Source: VRUE01 sp050258095 (GTDB taxonomy: Bacteria; Actinomycetota; Thermoleophilia; Solirubrobacterales; 70-9). From it: a stretch of DNA of 43,518 nucleotides. The notes under the pieces are model-generated. The model searched no databases and was not told where the DNA came from. It saw only the letters and a program-made list of their open reading frames with translations. The stretch is taken from positions 1 through 43,518 of the forward strand of contig JBLMYD010000086.1 of the NCBI GenBank assembly GCA_050258095.1, read 5' to 3'. This document shows, piece by piece, positions 29,963 to 37,761 of this stretch. The first letter of the stretch is position 1; each line of letters begins with the position of its first letter. Made by a program: the position numbers and the translations under genes.

Positions 29963-29996
29963 ATGAAGGAGATCCTGGGGAAATTGATGGGGTTGT
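29963..29996 (+). other. attR, right attachment site
   Basis: 34-bp repeat of the acyl-CoA dehydrogenase 3' end, 32/34 identical to attL. The two differences (two C in attL, two G here) flank a GG within the repeat; the final 16 bases, AAATTGATGGGGTTGT, are exact. A TGA stop follows, which is probably the host gene's original ending before integration. Confidence 0.88.
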
Positions 29997-30001
29997 GAGG
30001 A

Positions 30002-30050
30002 GCTCGATGAAAGGTTGTGGGCCTATAGCGGGCACAACCCTTCATCGAGC
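30002..30050. repeat. 18-bp inverted repeat upstream of mrr
   Basis: Arms 30002-30019 (GCTCGATGAAAGGTTGTG) and 30033-30050 pair at 17 of 18 positions around a 13-base loop, GGCCTATAGCGGG. It lies six bases after attR and 18 bases before the mrr start, so it may be the original terminator of the interrupted acyl-CoA dehydrogenase gene, a leader hairpin of mrr, or both. Confidence 0.75.
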
Positions 30051-30067
30051 ATTTCGCCGCTGATAGC

Positions 30068-30955
30068 GTGACCGTCGTGACAGAAGGCAACGCTGATATT
30101 CCCGCTTACAGCGAGCTCCTTTGGCCCACGCTGCGTGCGGTGCGATCGCTTGGAGGCACGGCGCGACTGAATGAGATCGATGAGAAGGTCATTGAGCTCG
30201 AGGGCTTCTCAGACGAGCAGCTGGCGGTGCTGCACAACGAGGGACCTCGCAGTGAGATCGAGTACCGACTGGCGTGGGCTCGAACCTACCTCAAGGGCAT
30301 GGGGGCGCTGCGGAGTGCCGCAAGAGGCGTCTGGGAAGCGACCGAGTTCAGTCGAACGCTGCAAGAGCCGGACATCGAGCCTCTGTGGCGCAAATACGCT
30401 GCGCGGCAGCGGAGGAAGCGTGCCGAGAAGGAGGCTGAGGCGACTGCCTCGAATGCGCTCGGCCAGGCTGAGCCCGCCGACGACGACTGGAAGGAGCAGC
30501 TGCTCGCAGAGTTGCTGAAGATGTCCCCAGCCGCCTTCGAGATTCTGGCGCAGCGACTTCTTCGTGCCGCAGGGTTCACTCAAACCAGAGTCAGCGGAGG
30601 AAGCGGTGACGGCGGGGTCGACGGCATGGGGATGTACCGGATGTCCCTTGTGAGCTTTCCCGTTTTCTTCCAATGCAAGCGCTACAGGGGGACTGTGGGC
30701 CCTGAAAAGGTCAGAGATTTCAGGGGGGCAATGGCCGGAAGAGGAGACAAGGGCCTCCTGATAACCACCGGGGCCTTCACCGTGAGCGCACGCAAAGAGG
30801 CTACCCGCGACGGAGCGCCGCCGATCGATCTCATCGACGGCGAGGAGCTATGCGAGTTGCTGAAGAGGTATGAGCTCGGCGTTCGCACGACCGAGCGAGT
30901 GGTCGAGGATATCGAGATCGTCTCCCCGTTCTTCGCGGAGCTGGGTCAGGGCTGA
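30068..30955 (+). CDS. mrr: Mrr-type (type IV) restriction endonuclease
   Basis: 295 aa from GTG 30068. An N-terminal winged-helix Mrr_N-like domain (SELLWPTLRAVRSLGGTARLNEIDEKV, about residues 14-100) is followed by a charged linker. The C-terminal PD-(D/E)xK nuclease domain (about 140-280) reads FEILAQRLLRAAGF, SGDGGVDGMG (Asp) and FFQCKRYRG (Gln-x-Lys), then DFRGAMAGRGDKGLLITTG. Such enzymes cut foreign modified DNA. It lies outside attR and is somewhat less G+C-rich than housekeeping neighbours. Its stop overlaps the next ATG by one base. Confidence 0.9.
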   Translation: MTVVTEGNADIPAYSELLWPTLRAVRSLGGTARLNEIDEKVIELEGFSDEQLAVLHNEGPRSEIEYRLAWARTYLKGMGALRSAARGVWEATEFSRTLQEPDIEPLWRKYAARQRRKRAEKEAEATASNALGQAEPADDDWKEQLLAELLKMSPAAFEILAQRLLRAAGFTQTRVSGGSGDGGVDGMGMYRMSLVSFPVFFQCKRYRGTVGPEKVRDFRGAMAGRGDKGLLITTGAFTVSARKEATRDGAPPIDLIDGEELCELLKRYELGVRTTERVVEDIEIVSPFFAELGQG

Positions 30956-31551
30956 TGCAAGAGATCATCGAGGGCGTCTATCAGTGGACGGCGGAGCAGC
31001 CGAAAATCGGGTTCGAGGTCGGCTGTCACTTCGTTGAGGGGTCGGGGACGGCGATCGATCCGCTGCTGCCCGCGGAGGGGATCGAGTGGTTCGACGAGCA
31101 CCGGCCGCAGCGGGTGGTGCTCTCGACCAGGCATCATCTGCGGCACGCGCCGGAGCTGGCCGAGCGCTTCGGCTGCCCGATCCTCTGCCACGAGTCTGGT
31201 CTCTACGAGTTCGAGGACGGGCCGGCGGTCGAGGGGTTCGCCTTCGGCGACCGGCTCGCCGGCGACGTGGTGGCGCTGGAGATGGACTCGATCTCGCCCG
31301 ACGACACGGTGCTGCTGATCGAAGCCGGCGGCGGGGCGCTGCTCTTCGCCGACAGCGTGATCCGCTACGGCGCGCTCGGCTTCGTCCCCGACAACCTGAT
31401 CGGCGACGACCCGGAGGGCGTCAAGGCGAAGGTTCGCGAGCGCTGCGCGGCGCTCCTCGACCAGGACTTCCGGCACCTGCTCTTCGCCCACGGCGAACCG
31501 CTGCTCGACGAGGGGCGCGAGGCGCTGCAGGCCTTCGCCTCCGGCTCTTGA
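30955..31551 (+). CDS. Metallo-beta-lactamase-fold-like protein
   Basis: 198 aa. The start IIEGVYQWTAE resembles MBL hydrolases. The metal motif is weak: STRHHLRHA in place of HxHxDH, then LCHESGLYEF and a late FAHGEPL. LLIEAGGGALLFADSVIRYG resembles the region of the bridging Asp. It may be a degenerate or divergent MBL hydrolase of unknown substrate. It starts with TGATG overlap after mrr and overlaps SixA by TTGA, but its high G+C and codon use match the host, so the mrr linkage may be incidental. Confidence 0.65.
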   Translation: MQEIIEGVYQWTAEQPKIGFEVGCHFVEGSGTAIDPLLPAEGIEWFDEHRPQRVVLSTRHHLRHAPELAERFGCPILCHESGLYEFEDGPAVEGFAFGDRLAGDVVALEMDSISPDDTVLLIEAGGGALLFADSVIRYGALGFVPDNLIGDDPEGVKAKVRERCAALLDQDFRHLLFAHGEPLLDEGREALQAFASGS

Positions 31552-31979
31552 TCTACCTCCTCCGCCACGGCGACGCCGAGCCCGGCAACGGGGACGACGC
31601 GACGCGCCGGCTGACCGCGAAGGGCGAGCGGCAGGCCCAGGCCGCGGGCAAGGCGCTGGCGGCGCTCGGCGCCGGCGTCGACGCCTGCCTGACGAGCCCG
31701 AAGGTGCGCGCGGCGGAGACGGCTCGGCTCGCTTGCGCCGCCCTCGGCCTCGAGCCCGAGGTGGCCGAGGAGCTGCGCGGCGGCCGCTTCGACTCGCTCG
31801 CCCTCAGCGCCGGTCGCGGCGACGCGCTCTTCGTCGGCCACGAGCCGGACTTCTCCGTCGAGGTCGCCCGCCTCACCGGCGCCAACCTCAAGCTGCGCAA
31901 GGGCGGCCTGGCGATCGTCGACGGCAGCACGCTGCTCGCCCTGCTGCGGCCGAAGGACCTGGCGGCGATCACCGCGTAG
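31548..31979 (+). CDS. sixA: SixA-type phosphohistidine phosphatase
   Basis: 143 aa from TTG 31548, overlapping the previous stop (TTGA). Histidine phosphatase superfamily: the catalytic RHG is in IYLLRHGDAEPG at the very start, with LTAKGERQAQAAG, CLTSPKVRAAETA and the second His in FVGHEPDFS. Length and layout fit SixA, which removes phosphate from phospho-histidine proteins. The start is fixed by the RHG motif, which must lie near residue 6. Confidence 0.87.
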   Translation: MIYLLRHGDAEPGNGDDATRRLTAKGERQAQAAGKALAALGAGVDACLTSPKVRAAETARLACAALGLEPEVAEELRGGRFDSLALSAGRGDALFVGHEPDFSVEVARLTGANLKLRKGGLAIVDGSTLLALLRPKDLAAITA

Positions 31980-32094
31980 CGCCGGTCCCGCGCGGGCCGC
32001 TCGACGATTGTCTGCGCTCGGTCGGCAAGCTCTGAGGGGCTGTCGGATAGGGTCCACCCGGAACCATCCAGCGGCGGGGAGAAACGAGATTCAG

Positions 32095-32610
32095 ATGGCT
32101 TACGAAATGCAGATCAGGCAGACGCAGGATCGGGTCAAGATCCGCAGTCCCTGGGCGGCGGCGCTGTTGCCGCTCATAACGCTCGGCATCTACCACCTCG
32201 TCTGGTGGTACCGGATCAACCGCGAGCTGCGCGATTACGGGGAGGCCAAGGGCTACGACCTCGGCCAGAACCCGACTAACTCCCTGCTCGCCGTCTTCCC
32301 GGGCGGACTGATCCTCGTGCCGTTGCTGATCACCTACTGGCGCGGGACGAAGCGAGTGATGGGTGCAGCCCGCCTCGCCGGGCAGGAGCCGGTCAACGGC
32401 TGGATCGCGCTCCTCCTCTACGTCTTCATCGCCCCGGCGCTATGGGCTTACATCCAGGTCGCCCTCAATCACGTCTGGGAAGCCGAGGCCGACCCGATCG
32501 AGGGCATGCCGGCGCCTCCCCCGCCCTCCGATCAGATGCCACCCCCAGCACCTCCGGCCCAGGCGCCGCCCGCGCCACCCGCGGAGCCGCCGCCGACGCA
32601 GCAGCCCTGA
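32095..32610 (+). CDS. DUF4234 membrane protein with Pro-rich tail
   Basis: 171 aa. The DUF4234 pattern (VKIRSPWAAALLPLITLGIYHLVWWYRINRELRDYG) occupies residues 14-50; two further hydrophobic segments lie near 65-82 and 100-122. The last 40 residues are almost entirely Pro, Ala and Gln, a flexible tail. Function unknown. ATG 32095 is preceded by GGGGAG at a longish distance; ATG 32107 is an alternative. The 115 bases upstream carry no ORF and probably its promoter. Confidence 0.82.
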   Translation: MAYEMQIRQTQDRVKIRSPWAAALLPLITLGIYHLVWWYRINRELRDYGEAKGYDLGQNPTNSLLAVFPGGLILVPLLITYWRGTKRVMGAARLAGQEPVNGWIALLLYVFIAPALWAYIQVALNHVWEAEADPIEGMPAPPPPSDQMPPPAPPAQAPPAPPAEPPPTQQP

Positions 32611-32617
32611 GGCCGCG

Positions 32618-33037
32618 TTGAAGCAGCGCGTCAGCCTGATCACCCTCGGCACGAGGGACCTGGGGCGGGCGCGCCGCTTCTACGAAGCGCTGGGCTGGCG
32701 GACCGGCGCGGCGCCCGACGACGACGTCGTCTTCTTCCAGGCCGGGGACATGGTCCTCGCCCTCTGGGATCGCACGCGGCTGGCCGAGGACAGCGGCGTC
32801 GTCGACGGCGACGGCTGGGGCGGGGTGACGCTGGCGCTCAACCTCGGGTCGCCGCCGGAGGTCGATGCCGTCGTCGAGGAGGCCCGCGCCGCGGGCGCCG
32901 AGATCGCACGTGAGCCTGCGGAGACGTTCTGGGGCGGCTACAGCGGCGTCTTCGTCGATCCCGACGGCCACCCGTGGGAGGTCGCCCACAATCCGCACTG
33001 GACGATCGACGATGGCGGCGGCGTCCACCTCTCCTGA
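32618..33037 (+). CDS. VOC family (glyoxalase/bleomycin-resistance-like) protein
   Basis: 139 aa from TTG 32618. It has two beta-alpha-beta-beta-beta halves: LITLGTRDLGRARRFYEALGW at the start and GGYSGVFVDPDGHPWEVAHNPHW at the end, the latter with the usual FxDPDGxxWE signature. A putative metal-site Glu lies in WEVAHNP. The substrate is unknown. The frame overlaps the following acetyltransferase gene if that starts at ATG 33012. Confidence 0.85.
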   Translation: MKQRVSLITLGTRDLGRARRFYEALGWRTGAAPDDDVVFFQAGDMVLALWDRTRLAEDSGVVDGDGWGGVTLALNLGSPPEVDAVVEEARAAGAEIAREPAETFWGGYSGVFVDPDGHPWEVAHNPHWTIDDGGGVHLS

Positions 33038-33818
33038 AGTGGAGATCCAGCGTGCTCACCTCAACCTGATCGAGAGCTGCCGGCAGCTCTACGAGCTTGA
33101 CCCAGACGCGGAGGTGGCGGTGGGGCCGGGATGGGTGTTCGGCGCGGGCAGAGCCACCCACCCGGTGATCTCCAACGCCGCCTTTCGCAGCGAGGACGGC
33201 GCAGACCCCGGTGAGCTGATCGCCCGGGCGCAGGAGTTCTTCTCGGCACGGGGCCGCGGCTTCAGCGTCTGGGGGCGAGACGGCGTCGCCGCCGACCGCG
33301 ATCTGTTCGCCGCGGCCGAAGCGGCCGGCCTGCAGCCCGTCTACGAGATGCCGGAGATGGTGCTGCGCGCCCCGGTCGAGGAGCCCCCGCTCCCGCCCGG
33401 CGCCGAGCTGCGCAGGCTGACGACGGCCGAGCAGGCGGCCGACTACTGGCGCGTCGCCACCGCGTCATACGCCAGCCTCGGCTTCCCCGCCGAAGTCTTT
33501 GCCGGCTACCGCGACGCCGCCCCGCTGCTGCGCGGGAACGTCGTCGCCTTCCTCGCCCACCTCGACGGCGAGCCGGTCGCGATCGCGATGACGATCGTCA
33601 GCCGCGGCGTCGCCGGGATCTACTGGGTCGGCACGCTCGAGGCCGCCCGCGGATGCGGGCTCGGCCGAGCGGTGACCGCGGCAGCCACCAACGCCGGCTT
33701 CGCGCTCGGCGCCGAGCTGGCCTCGCTGCAGGCGTCGCCGATGGGGAGGCCGATCTACGAGGCGATGGGGTACGAGACGGTCTTCGACTACCGCATGCTG
33801 ATGGCAAGCGCGCCCTGA
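33012..33818 (+). CDS. GNAT family N-acetyltransferase
   Basis: 268 aa from ATG 33012; GTG 33039 directly after the VOC stop is an equally good start (259 aa). The C-terminal half is a GNAT domain: AIAMTIVSRGVAGIYWVGTLEAARGCGLGRAVTAAATNAGFALGA has the acetyl-CoA-binding R-G-x-G-x-G-R loop, and YEAMGYETVFDYRML is the typical last strand. The N-terminal half is another, degenerate GNAT-like region. Substrate not predictable. Confidence 0.82.
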   Translation: MAAASTSPEVEIQRAHLNLIESCRQLYELDPDAEVAVGPGWVFGAGRATHPVISNAAFRSEDGADPGELIARAQEFFSARGRGFSVWGRDGVAADRDLFAAAEAAGLQPVYEMPEMVLRAPVEEPPLPPGAELRRLTTAEQAADYWRVATASYASLGFPAEVFAGYRDAAPLLRGNVVAFLAHLDGEPVAIAMTIVSRGVAGIYWVGTLEAARGCGLGRAVTAAATNAGFALGAELASLQASPMGRPIYEAMGYETVFDYRMLMASAP

Positions 33819-33834
33819 GCCGGCGCTGCGTCCC

Positions 33835-33848
33835 TGACTGGCCAATCA
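33835..33848. promoter_or_regulatory. TetR-type operator-like box TGACTGGCCAATCA
   Basis: A 14-base imperfect palindrome (each half pairs except one position) 72 bases upstream of the SDR start. It matches 12 of 14 bases of the box at 5356-5369 next to the TetR gene, suggesting the same regulator could bind both. Confidence 0.45.
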
Positions 33849-33919
33849 GCCAGAACCGATTCCAGATAGCCTCCCCTGCCGATTTCCAAGCGAAACGGAT
33901 TGAAGGAGAACGGAGACTG

Positions 33920-34750
33920 ATGGGACTTCTTGACGGGAAAGCGGCGATCGTCACCGGGTCGGCGCGGGGGATCGGCCGGGCGACCGCCGAGCTGTTCGTC
34001 CGCGAGGGCGCCAAGGTGCTGATCAACGACCTCGATGCCGACGTCGCCGAACAGGCGGCGAGCGAGATCGACGGCGAGACCGCCGTCTTCGCCGGCGACC
34101 TGACCAAGCCGGAGGCCGCCGACAAGCTGGTCGCCGCCGGGGTCGACGCCTTCGGCGCGGTCGACATCGTCGTCAACAACGCCGGCTACACCTGGGACAG
34201 CGTCGCCCACAAGATGACCGACGAGCAGTTCCAGGCGATGCTCGACATCCACACGATCGTGCCCTTCCGCGTCGCCCGGGCGCTGGCGCCGCACTGGCGC
34301 GAGGCGGCCAAGGCCGAGAGGGGCGAGGGCAAGGAGGTCTTCCGCAAGATCGTCAACGTCTCCTCGACCTCGGGGATGATGGGCAACGCCGGCCAGGTCA
34401 ACTACTCGGCGGCGAAGATGGCCGTCGTCGGCTTCACCAAAACGCTGGCCAAGGAGTGGGGCCAGTTCAAGATCAACGTCAACGCGGTCGCCTTCGGCTT
34501 CGTCGAAACGCGGCTCACCGCGGCCAAGGAGCAGGGCGGCGAGATGACCTCGCCGAGCGGCGAGAAGATCGAGCTGGGCATCCCCGAGCAGATGCGGGCG
34601 ATGGCCTCGGCGATCATCCCGCTCGGCCGTCCCGCCACCCCGGAGGAGGCCTCGGCGCCGATCCTCTTCCTCTCCTCGCCGCTGGCCAACTACGTGCACG
34701 GCCAGGTGCTGAACGTCACCGGCGGCATGTTCGGGGGGATGTACACCTGA
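33920..34750 (+). CDS. SDR family oxidoreductase (3-oxoacyl/hydroxyacyl reductase-like)
   Basis: 276 aa. Classical SDR with TGSARGIGRA (about residues 13-22), DIVVNNAGYTWD, VNVSSTSGMMGNAGQVNYSAAKMAVVGFTK (catalytic Ser, Tyr, Lys) and NVTGGMFGGMYT at the end. Close in layout to FabG/HSD17B8-type enzymes, reducing or oxidising a 3-oxo/3-hydroxyacyl substrate. GGAG lies five bases before ATG 33920. A TetR-like box upstream suggests control with acyl-CoA metabolism. Confidence 0.9.
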   Translation: MGLLDGKAAIVTGSARGIGRATAELFVREGAKVLINDLDADVAEQAASEIDGETAVFAGDLTKPEAADKLVAAGVDAFGAVDIVVNNAGYTWDSVAHKMTDEQFQAMLDIHTIVPFRVARALAPHWREAAKAERGEGKEVFRKIVNVSSTSGMMGNAGQVNYSAAKMAVVGFTKTLAKEWGQFKINVNAVAFGFVETRLTAAKEQGGEMTSPSGEKIELGIPEQMRAMASAIIPLGRPATPEEASAPILFLSSPLANYVHGQVLNVTGGMFGGMYT

Positions 34751-34794
34751 GCTCCACGGCGACAGAGGGCAGGCCGCGCATCCTCTACCTCGAG

Positions 34795-35232
34795 GTGGCG
34801 GACCGGGCGTGGCCTGCCCTGCGCCGGATCATGGCCCTGCACACCCGCCTCTACCGGGTGACCGGTGGGCGGATCGGGCACCACCTACCGGGGATCAAGC
34901 CGCCCTTCCTGCTGCTCGACCACGTCGGCGCCAAGAGCGGGATCAAGCGCACCACCCCCCTGCTCTACTTCCGCGACGGCGACAACGTCGTCATCGTCGC
35001 CTCGAAGGGCGGCTTCCCCAAGCACCCGGCCTGGTACCACAACCTGGTCGCCAACCCCGACACCACGGTGCAGGTCCGCTCCCAGCTGCTCCCGGTGCAC
35101 GCCCGGGTCGCGACCCCCGAGGAGCGCGAGCGCCTCTGGCCGATGGCGCTGAAGACCTACAGCACGTTCCGCGACTACCAAGCCCGCAGCAGCGGCCGCG
35201 AGATCCCGGTCGTAATCCTGGAACCACGCTGA
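34795..35232 (+). CDS. Deazaflavin (F420)-dependent nitroreductase family protein (DDN-like)
   Basis: 145 aa from GTG 34795; CTG 34747, overlapping the SDR stop, would add 16 residues. Split-barrel fold: GIKPPFLLLDHVGAKSGIKRTTPLLYF, VVIVASKGGFPKHPAWYHNLVANPDTTVQV and the Tyr-rich end are strong signatures of the DDN group, whose best known member is the F420H2-dependent nitroreductase of mycobacteria. The cofactor is inferred, because no F420 biosynthesis gene is in view. Likely in an operon with the SDR gene. Confidence 0.87.
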   Translation: MADRAWPALRRIMALHTRLYRVTGGRIGHHLPGIKPPFLLLDHVGAKSGIKRTTPLLYFRDGDNVVIVASKGGFPKHPAWYHNLVANPDTTVQVRSQLLPVHARVATPEERERLWPMALKTYSTFRDYQARSSGREIPVVILEPR

Positions 35233-35249
35233 AGGCATCCGGGGATGCC

Positions 35250-36101
35250 TTACGGCCGCCGCTCCTCGGCGACGGGCTCGCCGCCCTCGCCCGCGATCGC
35301 TTCCGGCGGCCAGGGGCCGGCCCAGTTGTCGCGGGCGCCGTCGATCGTGATCGTCGTGCCCGAGTAGAAGTCGCCCGCCGGCGAGGCGAGGTAGGCGACG
35401 AGCCAGGCCATCTCCTCGGCGCGGCCGGCGCGGCCGATCGGGATCGAGCGCTCCAGGTTGTCGATCACGACTTTCGGATACTTGGTCAGCAGCGTCTCGG
35501 TCGCGAACTGGCCGGCGGCGAGCGCGCAGGTCTTGATCCCGAAGCGGGCCCACTCGATCGCCAGCGTCCGCATCATGTTCTCGACCGCGGCGCGGGCGGC
35601 GCCGGAGTGGACCATCCCCGGCATCCCGTGGTGGGGCGAGAGGGTGACGCTGAGCACCTTGCCGCCGCCCTGCGGGATGAACGCCTTCGTCGCGGCGGCG
35701 TGGGTCATCAGCCAGGTGCCCTGCACGTTGAGCTCGATCACCGTGCGGAAGCCTTTCGGCGTGATCGTCTCGGCCGGGGCCATGAACTGACCGCCGGCGT
35801 TGTTGACGAGGACGTCGACCCTGCCGTGCGCCTCCAGCACGCGATCGAAGAGGCGCTCGACCGCCTCCTCGTCGCGGATGTCCATGCTCTCGCGCTCGAA
35901 GGGGCCGGGCAGCCCCGCGGCCAGCTCCGCCGTCTCGGCCAGCGGCTCCTCGCGGCGACCGCAGCCGACCACGACGGCGCCGAGGCGGGACAGCTCCAGC
36001 GCCGTCTCGCGCCCGAGGCCGCTGCCGGCGCCGGAGACGACGCAGACCTGGCCGTCGAGCAGGCCGTCCCTGAAGATGCGCGAATGCGGACTCTCAGTCA
36101 T
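35250..36101 (-). CDS. SDR resembling peroxisomal trans-2-enoyl-CoA / dienoyl-CoA reductase
   Basis: 283 aa. Cofactor motif SGAGSGLGRE (about residues 23-32) and VLVNNAGGQF are normal, but the usual catalytic Tyr-x-x-x-Lys is absent. The site reads GMPGMVHSGAARAAVENM, which closely resembles the corresponding HSGAARAG segment of mammalian peroxisomal trans-2-enoyl-CoA reductase. That points to NADPH-dependent reduction of a trans-2-enoyl- or 2,4-dienoyl-CoA rather than a general alcohol dehydrogenase. It is divergent from the lactonase-like gene. Confidence 0.82.
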   Translation of the reverse strand: MTESPHSRIFRDGLLDGQVCVVSGAGSGLGRETALELSRLGAVVVGCGRREEPLAETAELAAGLPGPFERESMDIRDEEAVERLFDRVLEAHGRVDVLVNNAGGQFMAPAETITPKGFRTVIELNVQGTWLMTHAAATKAFIPQGGGKVLSVTLSPHHGMPGMVHSGAARAAVENMMRTLAIEWARFGIKTCALAAGQFATETLLTKYPKVVIDNLERSIPIGRAGRAEEMAWLVAYLASPAGDFYSGTTITIDGARDNWAGPWPPEAIAGEGGEPVAEERRP

Positions 36102-36148
36102 CGCCGGGAGGAGCCTATAGGCGCAGGCGCGCTCTAACCTGACCGCAG

Positions 36149-37060
36149 ATGAAGGTCAGCGTCGAGCCGAAACCGCTGCACGAGCCGCTCGCCGGGGGCA
36201 CGCCGGGGGCGACCGTCGCGGTCGAACCGATGGTCGCCGGCCGCGTCACCTGGCCGCGCACGATGATGGAAAGCCCGGGCGGGCGCTTCCTCACCCTGAA
36301 GCTGCTGCGCGCGCTGCTCACCGGCAAGCCCGCCGCGACGGTGCCGATCCCCGCCTTCCTGATCCGCCACCCGAGCGCCGGGGCGATCCTCGTCGACACC
36401 GGCCTGCACCCCTCGATCGCGACCGACGGCAAGGAGAACTTCGGCGGCCTCGGCGCCCGCCTCGGCCATCCCGACCTGAATGCGGGGGAGGACGTGCCGG
36501 CGCAGCTGCGCAAGCGGGGGCTGGAGCCGGGCGAGATCCCGATCGTCGTCATGACCCACCTGCACCTCGACCACGCCTCGGCGATCTCCGAGTTCCCAAA
36601 CTCGACCTTCGTCGTCAGCGAGACCGAGTGGCAATCGGCCGCGACCGACTCATTGCCGCTGCTGGGTGGCTACCGCCGTCGGCACTTCGACTACGCCTTC
36701 GAGTACCGCGTCGTCGACTTCGGCCGCGGCGGGATCGACTCCTACTCCACCTTCGGCCGCTGCTTCGACCTCTTCGGCGACGGCTCGATCCGCCTCGCCT
36801 ACACGCCCGGCCACAGCGCCGGCCACATGTCGGTGATCTGCCACCTGCGGGAGCGCGACTTCGTGATCGGCGGCGACGCCACCTACACGGCGGCCCAGCT
36901 CGAGGGCGACGCGCCGCCGGCGCCGCGCCCTCACGACGCGCACAACTACCGCCGCTCGCTGCAGGAGCTGAAGCTGTTCAAGCGCGAATTCCCGGACGTG
37001 ATCGTCACGCCGGGGCACGATCCCGAGTTCTTCGCCGGGCTCGGTTCCCGTTACGAGTAG
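36149..37060 (+). CDS. Metallo-beta-lactamase-fold hydrolase (AHL-lactonase-like)
   Basis: 303 aa. Full metal motif MTHLHLDHASA (HxHxDH), a later His in YTPGHSAGHMS, bridging Asp in VIGGDATYT and a final His in VTPGHDPEFF. The arrangement and the N-terminal VPIPAFLIRHPSAGAILVDTGLHPS fit the AiiA/AttM-like lactonase branch. The physiological substrate may be any lactone or ester. The last 56 bases overlap the convergent plsC-like gene. Confidence 0.87.
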   Translation: MKVSVEPKPLHEPLAGGTPGATVAVEPMVAGRVTWPRTMMESPGGRFLTLKLLRALLTGKPAATVPIPAFLIRHPSAGAILVDTGLHPSIATDGKENFGGLGARLGHPDLNAGEDVPAQLRKRGLEPGEIPIVVMTHLHLDHASAISEFPNSTFVVSETEWQSAATDSLPLLGGYRRRHFDYAFEYRVVDFGRGGIDSYSTFGRCFDLFGDGSIRLAYTPGHSAGHMSVICHLRERDFVIGGDATYTAAQLEGDAPPAPRPHDAHNYRRSLQELKLFKREFPDVIVTPGHDPEFFAGLGSRYE

Positions 37061-37748
37061 CCAGCGCCGCGTACATCTCGCGCACCGGCGCGAAGACCTG
37101 CTCGGCGGCGTCGAGCTGGCGCTCGCGGCTCGGGTCCTCCTCCTTCGCCAGGGTCAGCGGCTCGCCGAACTCGACCGTCACCTTGGGGAAGCGCAGCCGC
37201 TTCCAGCGACGCACACTGGCCGAGCCGTAGATCGCGACCGGCACGACCGGCACGCCGGACTCCAGGGCGATGCGGCCGATCCCCGGCTTCACCTCGCCCA
37301 GCTCTCCCGTGCGCGAGCGCCCACCCTCGGCGTAGACGAGCAGCATCCCGCCCTGGTCGAGGATCGTGAAGGCCGTCTTGAAGGCCTCCTCGTCGCGGTG
37401 ACCGCGGCGCACCGGGAAGACGCCGCCGTGGGAGAAGATGTAGGTGAGGATGGGCGGGCCGAATAGCTGCGACTTGGCCATGAAGCGGATCTTCCGCTTC
37501 AGGAAGAGACCGCAGAAGAAGTGGTCCATCTGGCTGAAGTGGTTGGGGGCGAGAATCACGGCGCCGGTCTTGGGCACGTTCTCGACCCCGATCGCCCGCA
37601 CCCGGTAGATCAGCAGCGTCGGCAAGGTGATGAGGAGGCGGACGAGGGTGTAGGTCCAGCCGACGCCCTTGCGCGCCCGCGCATGGAAGCGGGCGAAGTA
37701 CTCGGCAGGACGTTCGTCCTTGTAGACCTGTGGCTTCATGTCCGACAT
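37005..37748 (-). CDS. plsC: 1-acyl-sn-glycerol-3-phosphate acyltransferase (PlsC family)
   Basis: 247 aa. It has acyltransferase block NHFSQMDHFF (the H-x4-D motif), FPVRRGHRDEEAFK, and EGGRSRTGELGEVKPGIGRIAL (the EGxRS motif). A hydrophobic N-terminal segment (TYTLVRLLITLPTLLIYRV) anchors it in the membrane. It makes phosphatidate by acylating lysophosphatidate. ATG 37748 has GGGGGAG six bases upstream. The palindrome 37762-37811 is in its leader, and glycerol kinase, supplying glycerol-3-phosphate, is next upstream on the same strand. The basic C-terminus overlaps the MBL gene. Confidence 0.88.
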   Translation of the reverse strand: MSDMKPQVYKDERPAEYFARFHARARKGVGWTYTLVRLLITLPTLLIYRVRAIGVENVPKTGAVILAPNHFSQMDHFFCGLFLKRKIRFMAKSQLFGPPILTYIFSHGGVFPVRRGHRDEEAFKTAFTILDQGGMLLVYAEGGRSRTGELGEVKPGIGRIALESGVPVVPVAIYGSASVRRWKRLRFPKVTVEFGEPLTLAKEEDPSRERQLDAAEQVFAPVREMYAALATRNGNRARRRTRDRAPA

Positions 37749-37761
37749 AGGGGCTCCCCCC

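Larger units (their letters stand above)
23229..29996. mobile_element. Integrative genomic element (about 6.8 kb) at the 3' end of an acyl-CoA dehydrogenase gene
   Basis: It is bounded by near-perfect 34-bp direct repeats (23229-23262 and 29963-29996) that reproduce the 3' end of the target gene. It holds a tyrosine integrase beside attL, an AlpA-like excisionase, a small winged-helix-like gene, a seven-gene plus-strand operon and one convergent unknown gene. Base composition from about 25.9 to 29.1 kb is clearly lower in G+C than the flanks, fitting horizontal transfer. No conjugation or replication protein is recognised, so it is probably an integrative but non-self-transmissible island. 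Confidence 0.9.

Noticed and set aside
23264..29996. Prophage interpretation of the island
   Set aside because: There is an integrase and an excisionase but no capsid, tail, terminase or lysis gene; a non-phage integrative element fits better.
33012..33037. Frameshift fusion of the VOC and GNAT genes
   Set aside because: Both proteins are complete; the overlap is explained by a normal alternative start at 33039.
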